Assembly: GCA_022572905.1 (NCBI GenBank)
Contig: JACZUZ010000107.1
Location: 1 to 6,877 of the forward strand
From: Candidatus Zixiibacteriota bacterium
Lineage (GTDB): Bacteria > Zixibacteria > MSB-5A5 > GN15 > JACZUZ01
Direction of reading: 5' to 3'
DNA: 6,877 nucleotides
The first letter of the stretch is position 1, and each line of letters starts with the position of its first letter. The translations under genes were made by a program, and so were the position numbers. The notes beneath the pieces are model-generated. The model searched no databases and was not told where the DNA came from. It saw nothing but the letters and a program-made list of their open reading frames with translations. This document shows positions 6,624 to 6,877 of this stretch, one piece after another.

Positions 6624-6717
6624 CTAGGTACCAGTGGTTCCACAAATCGGGAAATCTCCGTCCTGGAAGATGAATTTAATTATATATCTAGCGTCAGCGT
6701 GTTTACATCATTCATAT
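6624..6717 (-). pseudogene. Frameshifted remnant of a further dockerin repeat
   Basis: Directly beyond the stop of the right-edge dockerin gene, the minus strand reads DARYIIKFIFQDGDFPIC, then GTTGT and a TAG at 6626-6624. This matches the second dockerin helix of the FG-GAP protein (DASYIVKYIFSDGPEPIC) at about 12 of 18 positions. Just upstream, a different minus frame reads IDMNDVN, resembling a decayed calcium loop. Joining these to the neighbouring gene needs about two single-base insertions in 25 bases, at about 6719 and 6698. So this is either a decayed extra repeat, the tail of a dead gene, or a stretch with sequencing errors. The loop itself does not fit the consensus spacing well even after correction. 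Confidence 0.6.
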
Positions 6718-6877
6718 CTATAGACATTCCGGGCTGACAGTCGCACAAGCCGGCGCCGGAGCGCCTTCCTCGAAGGCGAATTTCACGATGTAAACTGCGT
6801 CTGCAATTGTAACATCGCCGCCGCCGTCAGCGTCGGCCTGATCACAGCAAGGCGGCGTTGGAGCTCCTTCCTCGAAG
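6718..6877 (-). CDS. C-terminal end of a dockerin protein, cut by the right edge of the window
   Basis: The minus strand is open from the window edge to a TAG at 6720-6718. The 52 visible codons begin FEEGAPTPPCCDQ, the tail of one dockerin repeat. A complete repeat follows: calcium loop DADGGGDVTIAD, helix AVYIVKFAF, then EEGAPAPACATVSPECL. The module is of the same type as those of the neighbouring genes, so the missing upstream part is probably a secreted protein with a signal peptide; its function cannot be judged. The tail after the last repeat is longer than in the neighbours and leads into a frameshifted dockerin-like remnant, so the present stop may be secondary. It is separated from the FG-GAP gene by 240 bases. 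Confidence 0.85.
   Translation of the reverse strand, partial: FEEGAPTPPCCDQADADGGGDVTIADAVYIVKFAFEEGAPAPACATVSPECL

Noticed and set aside
6478..6645. N-terminal extension of the FG-GAP protein by 56 residues
   Set aside because: It would put residues ahead of the signal peptide, contains the predicted promoter and overlaps the dockerin remnant; a better ribosome site precedes the ATG at 6477.
1..6877. tRNA, rRNA, CRISPR array, insertion sequence or phage features
   Set aside because: No cloverleaf, regularly spaced DNA repeat, transposase or integrase was seen on either strand.

Overview
The window looks like part of a genome from an uncultured, dockerin-rich bacterium. The best guess is the FCB side of the tree (Zixibacteria-like), because several secreted proteins end in the same two-repeat type I dockerin module with a Cys-bracketed linker. 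This assignment is inferred from protein style only; there is no rRNA or other taxonomic marker.

Layout, left to right. Bases 1-165 are AT-rich, poor in G/C at third codon positions, and readable on both strands; they hold either a fragment of another gene or an assembly junction. A plus-strand gene (166-2442) encodes a secreted M14 zinc carboxypeptidase with an accessory MAM/immune-inhibitor-A-like domain inside an Fn3-like domain and a C-terminal dockerin. It meets, tail to tail with a 4-base overlap, a minus-strand queG (epoxyqueuosine reductase, cytoplasmic tRNA modification). Three more minus-strand genes follow to the right, all for secreted dockerin proteins: a tiny signal-peptide-plus-dockerin protein with a TTG start (3581-3901), a large adhesin-like protein (4105-6477), and the C-terminal end of a further dockerin protein entering from the right edge (6718-6877). 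The large protein carries an SbsA-type Ig domain, a seven-bladed FG-GAP propeller, a PKD domain, a cohesin-like domain and a dockerin. Just past the stop of the right-edge gene lies a frameshifted remnant of another dockerin repeat (6624-6717).

Functionally, queG is a housekeeping outlier. The other four genes look like parts of a non-cellulosomal, extracellular dockerin exoproteome: one peptidase, one large scaffold or adhesion candidate that carries both a cohesin-like domain and a dockerin, one free-standing dockerin, and one unknown. Cohesin-dockerin pairing among them is an inference. The genes are separated by 150-240 bp gaps, several with their own plausible promoter, so they look like individually transcribed units rather than one operon.
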